Source: Oceaniglobus trochenteri
Lineage (GTDB): Bacteria > Pseudomonadota > Alphaproteobacteria > Rhodobacterales > Rhodobacteraceae
Assembly: GCF_020529025.1 (NCBI RefSeq)
Contig: NZ_JACNMM010000003.1
Span: 62,001 to 126,000 of the forward strand
Length of the DNA: 64,000 nucleotides
Direction of reading: 5' to 3'
The position numbers and the translations under genes were made by a program. The first letter of the stretch is position 1. Each line of letters begins with the position of its first letter. Shown here in pieces: positions 54,707 to 63,332 of this stretch. The notes beneath the pieces are model-generated. The model saw nothing but the letters and a program-made list of their open reading frames with translations, was not told the origin of the DNA and searched no databases.

Positions 54707-55600
54707 CTACTGGGCGGCCTTCTGGCTCGAGACCAACTCGTTCAGGTAGGTCGAAAATTCCTCGGACAGGTCAGGACGCGAAAGCCCGAAAGCCACCGTG
54801 GCCTGAAGGAAGCCCGCCTTCGAGCCGCAGTCGAACCGCTGCCCGCGGAAGCGCAGGCCATAGACCCCGTCGTCGCCGCCGATTTCCTGGGCGATGGCGT
54901 CGGTCAGCTGGATCTCACCACCCGCCCCGGCCTTCATGTTGTTCAGGTTGTCCAGAACCTTCGGCGTCAGGATATAACGCCCGATGACGGCCAGGTTGCT
55001 GGGCGCCTCCTCGGCGCTGGGTTTTTCAACCATGCCACGCACCTTGACGAGCGATCCCAGATCCTCGGCCACGTCCAGCACACCATAGGACGATGCCTTT
55101 TCCGGTGCCACTTCCATGGCGGCCACCATGTTGCCGCCGGTTTCCTCGTAGGCTTCCACCATCTGCTGAAGACAGGGCGTTTCGGCGGCGATCACGTCAT
55201 CGGTCAGGATAACGGCGAAGGGTTCGTTCCCGATCAGCCGGCGCGCGCACCATACGGCATGGCCCAGCCCCAGCGCCTTGTGCTGGCGGATATGGGCAAT
55301 GGCGCCGCTTTCCATGTTGGTATCGCGCAGCATTTCCAGCATCTCGGTCTTGCCCTTGCTGTGCAGGGCGGCTTCCAGCTCGGGCGCGAGATCGAAATAG
55401 TCTTCCAGCGCCGATTTGCCGCGCGAGGTGACGAAGATGAACTCGGTGATTCCGGCGGCGCGGGCTTCGTCGATCGCATACTGGATCAGCGGCCGGTCCA
55501 CCAATGTCATGATCTCCTTGGGGATCGACTTGGTGGCCGGCAAAAAACGTGTTCCCAAACCTGCTACGGGGAAAACCGCTTTTGTCACTTTCCGTTGCAT
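54707..55600 (-). CDS. galU: UTP-glucose-1-phosphate uridylyltransferase
   Basis: Makes UDP-glucose. 297 residues: FPVAGLGTRFLPATKSIPKE at the nucleotide loop, the Lys in KPSAEEAPS, and PLIQYAIDEARAAGI. Full length. First gene of the operon galU-galE-GT2-GT2-GT14-sulfotransferase; the 230-bp gap upstream separates it from fliI on the same strand. Supplies sugar nucleotide for the glycan. Confidence 0.96.
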   Translation of the reverse strand: MQRKVTKAVFPVAGLGTRFLPATKSIPKEIMTLVDRPLIQYAIDEARAAGITEFIFVTSRGKSALEDYFDLAPELEAALHSKGKTEMLEMLRDTNMESGAIAHIRQHKALGLGHAVWCARRLIGNEPFAVILTDDVIAAETPCLQQMVEAYEETGGNMVAAMEVAPEKASSYGVLDVAEDLGSLVKVRGMVEKPSAEEAPSNLAVIGRYILTPKVLDNLNNMKAGAGGEIQLTDAIAQEIGGDDGVYGLRFRGQRFDCGSKAGFLQATVAFGLSRPDLSEEFSTYLNELVSSQKAAQ

Positions 55601-55830
55601 ATCAACTCCTGTTGCTTAAATATCCTGTCCGGTCAACGGCGCGGTGAACCGCAAGGCCGAGGCCGGGATTGATCGCTGTATATCTTGCCGCACAGGGCAA
55701 ATGCCAATGCAAAATTCCTCGTGCGCGGCAGGAGGGGGAAACTTGCCACGGTTCGACTTGACAGGCGCACGGGCGAAAGATGACCACGACATGCCGTGAC
55801 GGAAGGGCGGAGAGCGCGATTTGCTCGCGT

Positions 55831-57198
55831 TCAGGTCACGGGCAGACGGTCGGCTTCGCGGTTTACAGCGGCGGCGGATTTATGCTGAGCGGGAAAGCAC
55901 CTTGCCAGCTTTTCGAAACTTGCACCGATACCTTCGGTTTCACGCTGTGCGACGAAGGCGTCCAGTTTCGGCCAGGCTAGGATGGCCGCATCGATCACCG
56001 GGTCCGACCCGCTGGAATATAGCCCCGACTGGATCATCAACTCGGCCCGTTCATAGGCCCCCAGCAGGCGGCGGGCCTGGGCGATCTGGTCGTTCTCGGT
56101 CGGGGTTGCGGCAAGGGGCAGCGCCCGTGAAACGGACCGCAGAACATCGATGGCGGGAAACCGCCCGCGTTCGGCGATGGCGCGGTCCAGCACGACATGG
56201 CCGTCAAGCACGCCGCGCAGGATATCTGCCACCGGCTCCTCCATGTCGGACCCGGCCACCAGAACCGTGAAGATCGCCGTGATGTCGCCCATGGCCCCGG
56301 CCCCCGGACCGGCCCTTTCGCAAAGCGTGGTGATGGCCGAGGCCGTGGTGGGCGGGTAGCCACGCAGGCTGGGCGCTTCGCCACTGGCAAGGGCGATTTC
56401 GCGGTGGGCATCGGCAAAGCGGGTGATCGAATCGGCCAGCAGAAGCACCTGCCTGCCCTGGTCGCGAAAATGCTCGGCCACCGTCATCGCCGCCGAGGCA
56501 CACCTGCGGCGCAGCCCCGGCGAGCGATCCGAGGTGGCGGCCACGATCACCGTGCGCGCCATGCCCGACGGCCCCAGAACCCTTTCGACGAATTCGCGCA
56601 CCTCGCGCCCGCGTTCGCCCACCATGCCGATCACCACGACATCGGCGGTGATGCGTTGCGCCAGCATCGCCAGGATCGTCGATTTCCCGACGCCGGACCC
56701 GGCAAAAAGCCCGATTCTCTGGCCCCGAATGATCGGCAGGATGGTGTTGAAGACGCACAATCCGGTCTCGAGCCGCGCACCCAGACCACGCCGTTCGGTC
56801 GGGTTGATCGGCTGTCCGGTCAGACGCCGCGTCGCCGTGCCCGGCAGCAACGGCCGGTTGTCCAGCGGCAGACCGTAGGGGTCGATCACCCGGCCGATCC
56901 AGCTGTCGTCGGGGGCCAGCACGGCAGCCCCCAGAAGCGCGACCCGCAACCCGATCCGCAGACCGTCCAGCGGCGAATCCGGAAGCACGGTAAGACGATC
57001 GCCCTCGATCCGCACGATCTCGCCGCGTGCGTGGCCCGTTGGCGTGGTGATCTTCACCAGATCGCCCATGGCGGCCTGGCGGGACAATCCGCCGACGATG
57101 ATCCGACCATCCTCCAGCGCCACGATGCGGCCGACCGGGCGCGACACCTCGGTCCGCTCGACCACCCCCAGTACATTCTCAAATCCGACGTGGGCCAT
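55831..57198 (-). CDS. fliI: Flagellum-specific ATPase FliI
   Basis: Export-apparatus ATPase, hexameric, F1-beta-like. 455 residues from ATG 57198 (GGAGG 7 nt upstream). Walker A FAGSGVGKSTILAML, catalytic-Glu region VGERGREVREFVERVLG, Walker B ILLLADSITRF-like VLLLADSITRFADAH and LRGYPPTTAS. The N-terminal beta barrel and C-terminal FliI domain are complete. Divergent from the flgB operon, sharing 84 bp. Confidence 0.96.
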   Translation of the reverse strand: MAHVGFENVLGVVERTEVSRPVGRIVALEDGRIIVGGLSRQAAMGDLVKITTPTGHARGEIVRIEGDRLTVLPDSPLDGLRIGLRVALLGAAVLAPDDSWIGRVIDPYGLPLDNRPLLPGTATRRLTGQPINPTERRGLGARLETGLCVFNTILPIIRGQRIGLFAGSGVGKSTILAMLAQRITADVVVIGMVGERGREVREFVERVLGPSGMARTVIVAATSDRSPGLRRRCASAAMTVAEHFRDQGRQVLLLADSITRFADAHREIALASGEAPSLRGYPPTTASAITTLCERAGPGAGAMGDITAIFTVLVAGSDMEEPVADILRGVLDGHVVLDRAIAERGRFPAIDVLRSVSRALPLAATPTENDQIAQARRLLGAYERAELMIQSGLYSSGSDPVIDAAILAWPKLDAFVAQRETEGIGASFEKLARCFPAQHKSAAAVNREADRLPVT

Positions 57199-57282
57199 CC
57201 TGGCGCCTCCTTCATCCTGCGAACGCTTTGTAAAGGAATCAGGGTTAAGCCTTCGTGTAGCCAGATCGAGGGAGAAGCCCCG

Positions 57283-57675
57283 ATGTTCGACAACATCGAA
57301 ACGATGCAGACGGCACAGGCCATGGCCCGACATGCCGCACAACGCCAGGCCCTGGTGGCCCGCAACGTCGCCAATGCCGACACGCCCGGCTATCGCGCCC
57401 GGGATATGCCGGATTTCGCGCAAAGCATGGGGCAGACAGCGCCCGCCACCAACCTGCGTGCCACGCGGGCGGGCCATATCGCGCAAGGGCCAGGCACCCT
57501 GCCCACCCTCGGCACGGTCGAGGCCGGCGATGAACCTTCACCCAACGGCAACACGGTTTCCCTTGAACACGAAATGATCCGCGCCGCCGAGATACGCCAG
57601 CAGCATGACATGGCCATGGCGATCTATGGCAAGGCGCGCGACATCCTGCGCGCCAGCATCGGCCGCGGCCAGTAA
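57283..57675 (+). CDS. flgB: Flagellar rod protein FlgB
   Basis: Proximal rod component. 130 residues; the flagellar basal-body rod N-terminal motif is LVARNVANADTPGYRARD. The C-terminal helix LEHEMIRAAEIRQQ is typical. GGGAGAAG lies just before the ATG. First gene of a nine-gene plus-strand run ending at fliL. Confidence 0.94.
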   Translation: MFDNIETMQTAQAMARHAAQRQALVARNVANADTPGYRARDMPDFAQSMGQTAPATNLRATRAGHIAQGPGTLPTLGTVEAGDEPSPNGNTVSLEHEMIRAAEIRQQHDMAMAIYGKARDILRASIGRGQ

Positions 57676-57686
57676 GGAGCATCGGG

Positions 57687-58076
57687 ATGAGCACTCTTCT
57701 TCAGGCGCTTGGCCTTTCGGCCAGCGGCATGAACGCCCAGGCCACCCGCCTGCGCCACGTTTCGGAAAACATCGCGAACGCCGATACCCCTGGCTATCGC
57801 CGCAAGACGGTGAGTTTCGATGCCGACATGCGGGCCGCAACGCCCGGCACCGTCAAGGTTGGCGATGTCAGCCTGGACCGGTCGGATCTGAACGAAATCT
57901 ACGATCCCGGCAATCCGCTGGCCGGGGCCGACGGCACCTACCAGGGATCGAACGTCGATATCCTGATCGAAATCGCCGACGCCCGCGAGGCCCAGCGCAG
58001 CTACGAGGCCAACCTCAAGGTCTTCGATCAGGCGCGGCAGATGTCGCAGGGCCTGATCGAGCTGCTTCGGCGCTGA
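57687..58076 (+). CDS. flgC: Flagellar rod protein FlgC
   Basis: Proximal rod. 129 residues; N-terminal VSENIANADTPGYRRK and the C-terminal EAQRSYEANLKVF are the family hallmarks. AAGGAG stands 10 nt upstream. 11 bp after flgB. Confidence 0.96.
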   Translation: MSTLLQALGLSASGMNAQATRLRHVSENIANADTPGYRRKTVSFDADMRAATPGTVKVGDVSLDRSDLNEIYDPGNPLAGADGTYQGSNVDILIEIADAREAQRSYEANLKVFDQARQMSQGLIELLRR

Positions 58077-58114
58077 ACGCGCCACCCCACCGACAACCAG
58101 AAAGGACATCCAGA

Positions 58115-58402
58115 ATGGATATCAACGCCGTAAACGCCGCCCGCAACTATACCTCGGCCCGCCCCCTGACGGCCCCCGACCCGACAACACAGGGTGACGG
58201 CGCCTTCACCCAGATGGCGCAGGATTTCCTGGCCACCATGCAGCGCGGCGAAGCAACGGCCAACGCCGCGATGACCGGTGGCGCCGATCCGCATTCTCTG
58301 GTGCAGGCACTGGCGCAGACCGAACTGGCCATCGAAACGGCCGTCACCGTGCGCAACAAGGTGGTCGAGGCCTATCAGGAAATCCTGCGGATGCCGGTCT
58401 AG
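58115..58402 (+). CDS. fliE: Flagellar hook-basal body protein FliE
   Basis: Joins the MS ring to the rod. 95 residues, helical; LVQALAQTELAIETAVTVRN and KVVEAYQEILRMPV are the FliE C-terminal signature. AAGGACA upstream. The frame is open far upstream in shadow of flgC; ATG 58115 is right for the family. Full length. Confidence 0.94.
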   Translation: MDINAVNAARNYTSARPLTAPDPTTQGDGAFTQMAQDFLATMQRGEATANAAMTGGADPHSLVQALAQTELAIETAVTVRNKVVEAYQEILRMPV

Positions 58403-58408
58403 AGTGCC

Positions 58409-58675
58409 ATGAACGAGGCGCTGTTCTATGACATCCTGCGGCAGGGCATGTGGATATCGGTCATGATCGCGACCCCGATCCTGGCCGTGGCCCTTGTGGC
58501 CGGGCTGACCGTGGGCCTGTTCCAGGCGCTGACCTCGATCCAGGAAATGACGCTGACCTTCGTGCCGAAACTGGCCGCGATCATCGTCGTCTTCTGGGCC
58601 AGCATGGGCTTCATGACGGAAACGCTCGTCTCCTTCTTCCACGACACCATCGTCGCAACCATCGCCGGAGGCTGA
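58409..58675 (+). CDS. fliQ: Flagellar export protein FliQ
   Basis: Small membrane subunit of the export gate. 88 residues with two hydrophobic helices (about 16-38, SVMIATPILAVALVAGLTVG, and 52-75). LFQALTSIQEMTLTFVPK between them is the FliQ signature. Starts 6 bp after fliE; flgF begins 1 bp after its stop. fliP and fliR (partial here) complete the gate; fliP is not in the window. Confidence 0.95.
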   Translation: MNEALFYDILRQGMWISVMIATPILAVALVAGLTVGLFQALTSIQEMTLTFVPKLAAIIVVFWASMGFMTETLVSFFHDTIVATIAGG

Positions 58676-58676
58676 T

Positions 58677-59393
58677 TTGGACAATTCCGTTTACACCACC
58701 CTGACCCGCCAATCCGGCCTGATGCGCGAAATGCAGATGGTCGCCAACAACATCGCCAACCTGTCGACAACAGGTTTTCGCAAGGAAGGGGTGATCTTTT
58801 CCGAGTTCGTGGATCGGCTGGATGGCGACGGGCCCTCCCTGTCGATGGCGGCGGCGCACGGGCGGCTGACCGACCAGGCCCAGGGCGTGCTGAGCCAGAC
58901 CGGCGGGCGGTTCGATTTCGGGATCGAAGGACCGGGCTATTTCCTGATCGAAACACCCGAGGGGCAGGCGCTGACGCGCGCGGGCAGCTTCACCCCCTCG
59001 GCCGAGGGTGAACTTGTCACGCCCGACGGGTTCCGCCTGCTGGATGGCGGCGGGGCGCCGGTCTTCGTGCCGGGCGACGCCCGCGCGATCACCCTGGCGG
59101 CCGATGGCACACTGTCTGCCGATGGCCGCCCCCTGGCACAGATCGGCCTCTGGCAGGCCGCCTCGCCCCAGGACATGACCCGCCGTGACGGTGTGATGTT
59201 CAACCTCTCTGCCCCGCCCGAACCGGTGATCGAAGGCACGATCCTGCAAGGGTTTCTTGAAGGGTCGAACGTCAGCCCCGTGTCCGAGATCGCGCGGATG
59301 ATCCAGGTCCAGCGCGCCTATGAGATGGGTCAGGGATTCCTCGACAAGGAAGATCAACGCATTCGCAATGTCCTGAGCACGCTCGGACGCTAA
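58677..59393 (+). CDS. flgF: Flagellar rod protein FlgF
   Basis: Distal-proximal rod protein. 238 residues from a TTG start (58677) preceded by GGAGG at 5 nt; no ATG fits. N-terminal rod motif MVANNIANLSTTGFRKEGV; C-terminal ARMIQVQRAYEMGQGFLD. Middle domain of the hook/rod family present. The TTG may keep its level below that of FlgG. Confidence 0.95.
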   Translation: MDNSVYTTLTRQSGLMREMQMVANNIANLSTTGFRKEGVIFSEFVDRLDGDGPSLSMAAAHGRLTDQAQGVLSQTGGRFDFGIEGPGYFLIETPEGQALTRAGSFTPSAEGELVTPDGFRLLDGGGAPVFVPGDARAITLAADGTLSADGRPLAQIGLWQAASPQDMTRRDGVMFNLSAPPEPVIEGTILQGFLEGSNVSPVSEIARMIQVQRAYEMGQGFLDKEDQRIRNVLSTLGR

Positions 59394-59408
59394 CCAAAGG
59401 AGCCTGCC

Positions 59409-60194
59409 ATGCGCGCCCTGCAAATCGCCGCGACCGGGATGAGTGCCCAGCAGATGCGGGTCGAGGTCATCTCGAACAACCTCGCCAACATGAACACCAC
59501 CGGCTACAACGCCAGGCGGGCCGAATTTGCCGACCTTCATTCTCAACAGCTGTCCCGCGCCGGAACGATCAACGCCGCCGACGGAACGCAGCTTCCCACC
59601 GGCGTGCAGCTTGGGCTGGGGGTGCGCCCCGCCGCGATCAGCATGAACGTCGAACAGGGCTCCTTGTCGCAGACGGGTGGCGACCTCGACATCGCGATCG
59701 AAGGCGGCGGTTTTCTCGAGGTGACGCTGCCTTCGGGGATATCCGCATTCACCCGTGACGGTGCCCTGAAACGGTCGGGCGACGGGCAGATCGTGACATC
59801 CGACGGTCATTCCGTGGTGCCCGACATCACCATCCCCAGCGATGCGCGCGCTATTTCGATCAACGCCGAAGGCGAAATCTATGCCTATTTCAACGATCAG
59901 GTCGCGCCCCAGCTTCTGGGGCAATTCACCCTGGCCAGCTTCACCAACGTCAAGGGGTTGGAGGCGATGGGATCGAACCTGTTCCTGGAAACGCCTGCCT
60001 CGGGCCCCGCGCTGGTGGGTACCCCGGGCGAGGACGGGCTGGGCACCCTGCGCCAGGGCTATCTGGAAAGCAGTTCCGTCGATGCGGTGCGCGAAATCAC
60101 CCAGTTGATCGAGGCCCAGCGCGGGTACGAGTTGAACGCCAAGGTGATCACAGCCGCCGATCAGATGCTTGGCGCAACGACGCAGATCCGATGA
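59409..60194 (+). CDS. flgG: Flagellar distal rod protein FlgG
   Basis: Main distal rod subunit. 261 residues: MRALQIAATGMSAQQMRVEV, SNNLANMNTTGYNARRAEF, and the C-terminal LIEAQRGYELNAKVI. Full length. AAAGGAG just upstream. Overlaps flgA by 4 bp (ATGA). Confidence 0.97.
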   Translation: MRALQIAATGMSAQQMRVEVISNNLANMNTTGYNARRAEFADLHSQQLSRAGTINAADGTQLPTGVQLGLGVRPAAISMNVEQGSLSQTGGDLDIAIEGGGFLEVTLPSGISAFTRDGALKRSGDGQIVTSDGHSVVPDITIPSDARAISINAEGEIYAYFNDQVAPQLLGQFTLASFTNVKGLEAMGSNLFLETPASGPALVGTPGEDGLGTLRQGYLESSSVDAVREITQLIEAQRGYELNAKVITAADQMLGATTQIR

Positions 60195-60619
60195 TCCGCC
60201 TTTTGCTTCTTGCCTTGGTCGTGGCGCCCGCACAGGTTGCGGCCGATACCGTTGTGGCCGCCCGCACCATCCGCTCACAGGCCATCCTCACGCCTGCCGA
60301 CATCACTGTCATCACCGCCGACACCCCCGGCGCGCTTTTCGACCCGGCCGAGGCGATCGGCATGGAGGCCCGCGTCGTGCTTTATGCCGGGCGGCCGGTC
60401 CGCCCCGGCGATCTTGCCGCGCCCGCCATCGTCGAGCGCAACCAGATCGTCATGGTCTATTACCGCAACGGCGCCCTGAACATCGCGATGGAGGGGCGCA
60501 CCCTGGGCCGCGCCGGCATCAGCGACCGGCTGCGCGTCATGAACCTGGAATCGCGCAACACCGTCACCGGCACGGTTGCGCCCGATGGATCGATCATCGT
60601 TCTGAACGCCCTTCCCTGA
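60191..60619 (+). CDS. flgA: Flagellar P-ring assembly protein FlgA
   Basis: Periplasmic chaperone for P-ring assembly. 142 residues, short form; signal peptide MIRLLLLALVVAPAQVAAD. SAF domain with NQIVMVYYRNGALNIAMEG. The stop leads directly to flgH, 9 bp on. The flgI gene for the ring itself is not in the window. Confidence 0.94.
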   Translation: MIRLLLLALVVAPAQVAADTVVAARTIRSQAILTPADITVITADTPGALFDPAEAIGMEARVVLYAGRPVRPGDLAAPAIVERNQIVMVYYRNGALNIAMEGRTLGRAGISDRLRVMNLESRNTVTGTVAPDGSIIVLNALP

Positions 60620-60628
60620 GGATAAACC

Positions 60629-61348
60629 ATGCGCATTTTCCTGATTTCCCTGGCCCTTCTTGTCGGCTGTTCCCGCCTTGGCGATGTCGGCCAGACCCCC
60701 GAATTCACCCCCGTCGACACCGGAAACGAGGTGAGTGCCATGGCCAACCCGGGCCTGCCCGAAACCCTGGAACCCGATCGCGCCTTCGACCGGGCCTCGC
60801 TCTGGAGCGGTGGGCGGCATTCCCTGCTGGGTGACAGGCGGGCCGAAACCCGCGGCGATATCCTGACCGTGGTGATCGAGATCGACGACAAGGCCGAGAT
60901 TTCGAATTCGTCCCAGCGGTCGCGCAGCGGGTCGGAAAGCATGGGCATCCCTTCCCTCTTCGGCATCCCGCAGCGCATTGATGAGCGCCTGCCCGAGGGC
61001 GCCACCATGGCCGACGCCGTTTCAACCAGTTCCGCCAGCAGCAGCGCCGGCGACGGTTCGGTCCGGCGCAACGAAAAGTTGACCCTGAGGGTGGCCGCGA
61101 CCGTGGTGAACGAGCTTCAGAACGGCGTGCTGCAGATCCAGGGCAGCCAGGAGGTGCGCGTCAACTTCGAGATCCGCGAGCTGATCGTCACCGGTTTCGT
61201 GCGCCCGCAGGACATCTCGCGCCAGAACGAAATCACCTACGACAAGATCGCGGCGGCGCGCATTTCCTACGGGGGCCGCGGTCAGATCACCGATGTGCAG
61301 CAACCCCGCTGGGGCCAGCAGATCGCGGATATCGTCCTGCCATTCTAG
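60629..61348 (+). CDS. flgH: Flagellar L-ring protein FlgH
   Basis: Outer-membrane lipoprotein ring subunit. 239 residues with lipobox LLVGC (Cys14). Conserved LWSGGRHSLLGDRRA, GDILTVVIEIDDKAEISN and the C-terminal VRPQDISRQNEITYDKIA, ISYGGRGQ. Full length. GAGGATAAACC before ATG. Confidence 0.96.
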   Translation: MRIFLISLALLVGCSRLGDVGQTPEFTPVDTGNEVSAMANPGLPETLEPDRAFDRASLWSGGRHSLLGDRRAETRGDILTVVIEIDDKAEISNSSQRSRSGSESMGIPSLFGIPQRIDERLPEGATMADAVSTSSASSSAGDGSVRRNEKLTLRVAATVVNELQNGVLQIQGSQEVRVNFEIRELIVTGFVRPQDISRQNEITYDKIAAARISYGGRGQITDVQQPRWGQQIADIVLPF

Positions 61349-61353
61349 GAGCC

Positions 61354-61869
61354 ATGATGACCAGACTTCTCTTACCGCTGTTGATCGTCCTGATCGGGCT
61401 GGGCGCGGGCGTGGGCGCCGGAATCGCGTTGCGGCCCGCCCCAACCGAAGAACCACAGGCTGGTGGCGAAATGGCCGAAGCCAACCCCTGCGGCGATATC
61501 GCACCGACCGCGGCACCGAAAAGCGAACCGGCCCCACCCCACGAAGCCAGCGATTTCGTGAAGCTGAGCAACCAGTTCGTCTTCCCGCTGATCGAAGAGG
61601 GCGAGGTCGCCGCATTGGTCGTGCTGAGCCTGACGCTGGAAGTGGCGCCGGGCCAAGGCGATGCCGTGTACCAGCGCGAACCGAAACTGCGCGATGGCTT
61701 CCTTCGCGTCCTTCTCGATCATGCGAATGCAGGAGGGTTCAAGGGCGCTTTCACGTCGAACCAGACCATGGAAAGCCTGCGCCGCGCCCTGCTGGAAAAA
61801 GGGCGCGAGGACCTGGGCGATGCGCTTTATGATATCCTGATCCTCGACATCAATCGTCAGGATACCTGA
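61354..61869 (+). CDS. fliL: Flagellar basal-body protein FliL
   Basis: Inner-membrane, stator-associated protein. 171 residues: N-terminal helix (LLLPLLIVLIGLGAGVGAGI), an Ala/Pro linker, then the periplasmic domain with FVKLSNQFVFPLI, VVLSLTLEVAPG and DVLYDILI-like ALYDILILDINRQ. Last gene of the plus-strand run. A hairpin ends it. Confidence 0.92.
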   Translation: MMTRLLLPLLIVLIGLGAGVGAGIALRPAPTEEPQAGGEMAEANPCGDIAPTAAPKSEPAPPHEASDFVKLSNQFVFPLIEEGEVAALVVLSLTLEVAPGQGDAVYQREPKLRDGFLRVLLDHANAGGFKGAFTSNQTMESLRRALLEKGREDLGDALYDILILDINRQDT

Positions 61870-61875
61870 GCGTTT

Positions 61876-61907
61876 CGGGCCGGGCAGGGGGCAGACCTCT
61901 CGGCCCG
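61876..61907. terminator. Hairpin between fliL and the convergent FliJ-like gene
   Basis: CGGGCCG (61876-61882) and CGGCCCG (61901-61907) form a 7-bp stem with an 18-nt loop, placed between two convergent stops 39 bp apart. On the plus strand it is followed by GTCATTTCTTG. Confidence 0.6.
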
Positions 61908-61908
61908 G

Positions 61909-62250
61909 TCATTTCTTGCGCTGCTCAAGCTTGCCCAGAACACCGGCGCGGCCGAACGACAGGCGCGCCCGATCAAGGAACTGTTCGCGCGCAAGGGCAA
62001 GTTCGGCCATCCGCTGCTGGTATGCCGCGATCCGGGTTTCCGCCCATCGCTGCCAGGCCAGATCGACGCCGTTCCGGCGCGCCAGGTCCATGTCGGTGCT
62101 TTCGCCACGCCTGCGCAACTGGTGACGCAGCCTGTCAATATCGCCCTGAATTGCGTTCATCTGCGCCGAAATCCGGCTCAACTCCTGCAGATCCAGGTCG
62201 CGCTTCATTTCCGCAAGTCGCGCCAGCCGTTCAAGGCCCTCGCGGTTCAT
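61909..62250 (-). CDS. Coiled-coil protein, FliJ-like
   Basis: 113 residues from ATG 62250. Nearly all one charged helix with heptads: LERLARLAEMKRDLDLQELS, AQMNAIQGDIDRLRHQLRR, RIAAYQQRMAELALAREQFL. FliJ, the central coiled coil of the export ATPase, has this shape and size (about 140), and its usual neighbours are fliI and flhB. Here it overlaps flhB by 4 bp. A FliJ assignment is inference from shape and place. Confidence 0.72.
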   Translation of the reverse strand: MNREGLERLARLAEMKRDLDLQELSRISAQMNAIQGDIDRLRHQLRRRGESTDMDLARRNGVDLAWQRWAETRIAAYQQRMAELALAREQFLDRARLSFGRAGVLGKLEQRKK

Positions 62251-63332
62251 CTGCCCCGCGCCTTCTTGCGCATGGCCTCGGCAAACCGGATGGCCGCGGC
62301 AACCACCGCATAATGATCGGGGCGCACCTCGTCCCCCACTTCCAGTGTGGCGTGCAGCAGGCGCGCCGTGGGCGGGTCGCTGTGCAGCGGCACGCCATTC
62401 TCCTGCGCCCTTTCCCGGATCCGCGCGGCGATGCCATCCACCCCCTTGGCCACGCAGACAGGGGCGCGGCCCGATGTCCGGTCCCATTTCAGCGCGACGG
62501 CATAGTGGGCCGGATTGACGATCACGACATCCGCCTTGGGCACATCGTTCATCATCCGGTTCATCGCGATGTCATAGCCCTTTTGCCGGCGCTGCTGCTT
62601 GACATGGGGATCGCCCTCGGAGTCCTTCGCCTCGTCGGTCATGTCCTTGTGCGACATCCGGTTCTTGCGCAGATGCTCGGCCCGCTGCCACAGGAAATCG
62701 ATGGCACCCAAGGCAAGGGCAACCACCAGAACCAACAGGAAGAAGGTCATCGCCAGCCGCAGCATGACAGCCGTGATCATCGCCGGTTCCAGGACCGCCG
62801 CCCCCAGAATCCGGGGCATGTTCGCCCAGAGAAACAGCCCCAGGATCACCGAATAGATCATCAGCTTGACGAAACTCTTGGCGAATTCGAACAGCCCGCC
62901 GCGCCCGAACTTGTTCTTCGCATTGGCCAGCAGGGAGATGCGGCTGAGCTTGGGTTGGAGCTTTGATCCGGTGACGACAAAGGCCCGTTGCCCGAAGACC
63001 GAAACCAGCGCAAGAAGCCCCGGAACCAGCAACCAGGGCGCCAGATCGCCCGCGATGGCCCGTGCATAGCCCCGGCTGGCTGCCGCACCGCCACCATCGA
63101 AAATCTGCCGTGCCAGCGTTTCGGATCGCGCCAGGATGCCCGCCAGCACCTGCCCCAGATCCGAAAGGCTTGCCGCGCCAAGCGCCCCACCGGCCAGAAG
63201 AAACCCGGCATAGGCCGCCGCGGTGATCAGATCGTTCGAGCGCGCGACTTCGCCCTTTTTGCGGGCATCTTCAAGCTTTTTTGCCGATGGTTCGTACTGC
63301 TTGTCGTCCTGCTCGTCATCGCCGCCGCTCAT
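62247..63332 (-). CDS. flhB: Flagellar export switch protein FlhB (NPAH variant)
   Basis: Controls substrate switching of the flagellar export gate. 361 residues: N-terminal DDKQYEPSAKKLEDARKKGE, four membrane helices (about 30-210), then the cytoplasmic FlhBc. The self-cleavage site is at Asn273: VNPAHYAVALKW instead of the usual NPTH. Thr to Ala slows cleavage in other systems, so processing may be altered. Overlaps fliR by 4 bp and the FliJ-like gene by 4 bp. Confidence 0.95.
   Translation of the reverse strand: MSGGDDEQDDKQYEPSAKKLEDARKKGEVARSNDLITAAAYAGFLLAGGALGAASLSDLGQVLAGILARSETLARQIFDGGGAAASRGYARAIAGDLAPWLLVPGLLALVSVFGQRAFVVTGSKLQPKLSRISLLANAKNKFGRGGLFEFAKSFVKLMIYSVILGLFLWANMPRILGAAVLEPAMITAVMLRLAMTFFLLVLVVALALGAIDFLWQRAEHLRKNRMSHKDMTDEAKDSEGDPHVKQQRRQKGYDIAMNRMMNDVPKADVVIVNPAHYAVALKWDRTSGRAPVCVAKGVDGIAARIRERAQENGVPLHSDPPTARLLHATLEVGDEVRPDHYAVVAAAIRFAEAMRKKARGR

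Noticed and set aside
57199-57282. Sigma-54 or CtrA site in the fliI/flgB gap
   Set aside because: Only partial matches (one TTAA half-site; TGGC without a correctly spaced TTGC).
58611-60278. 555-codon minus-strand open frame in the flagellar operon
   Set aside because: Antisense of flgF and flgG, which are unambiguous.
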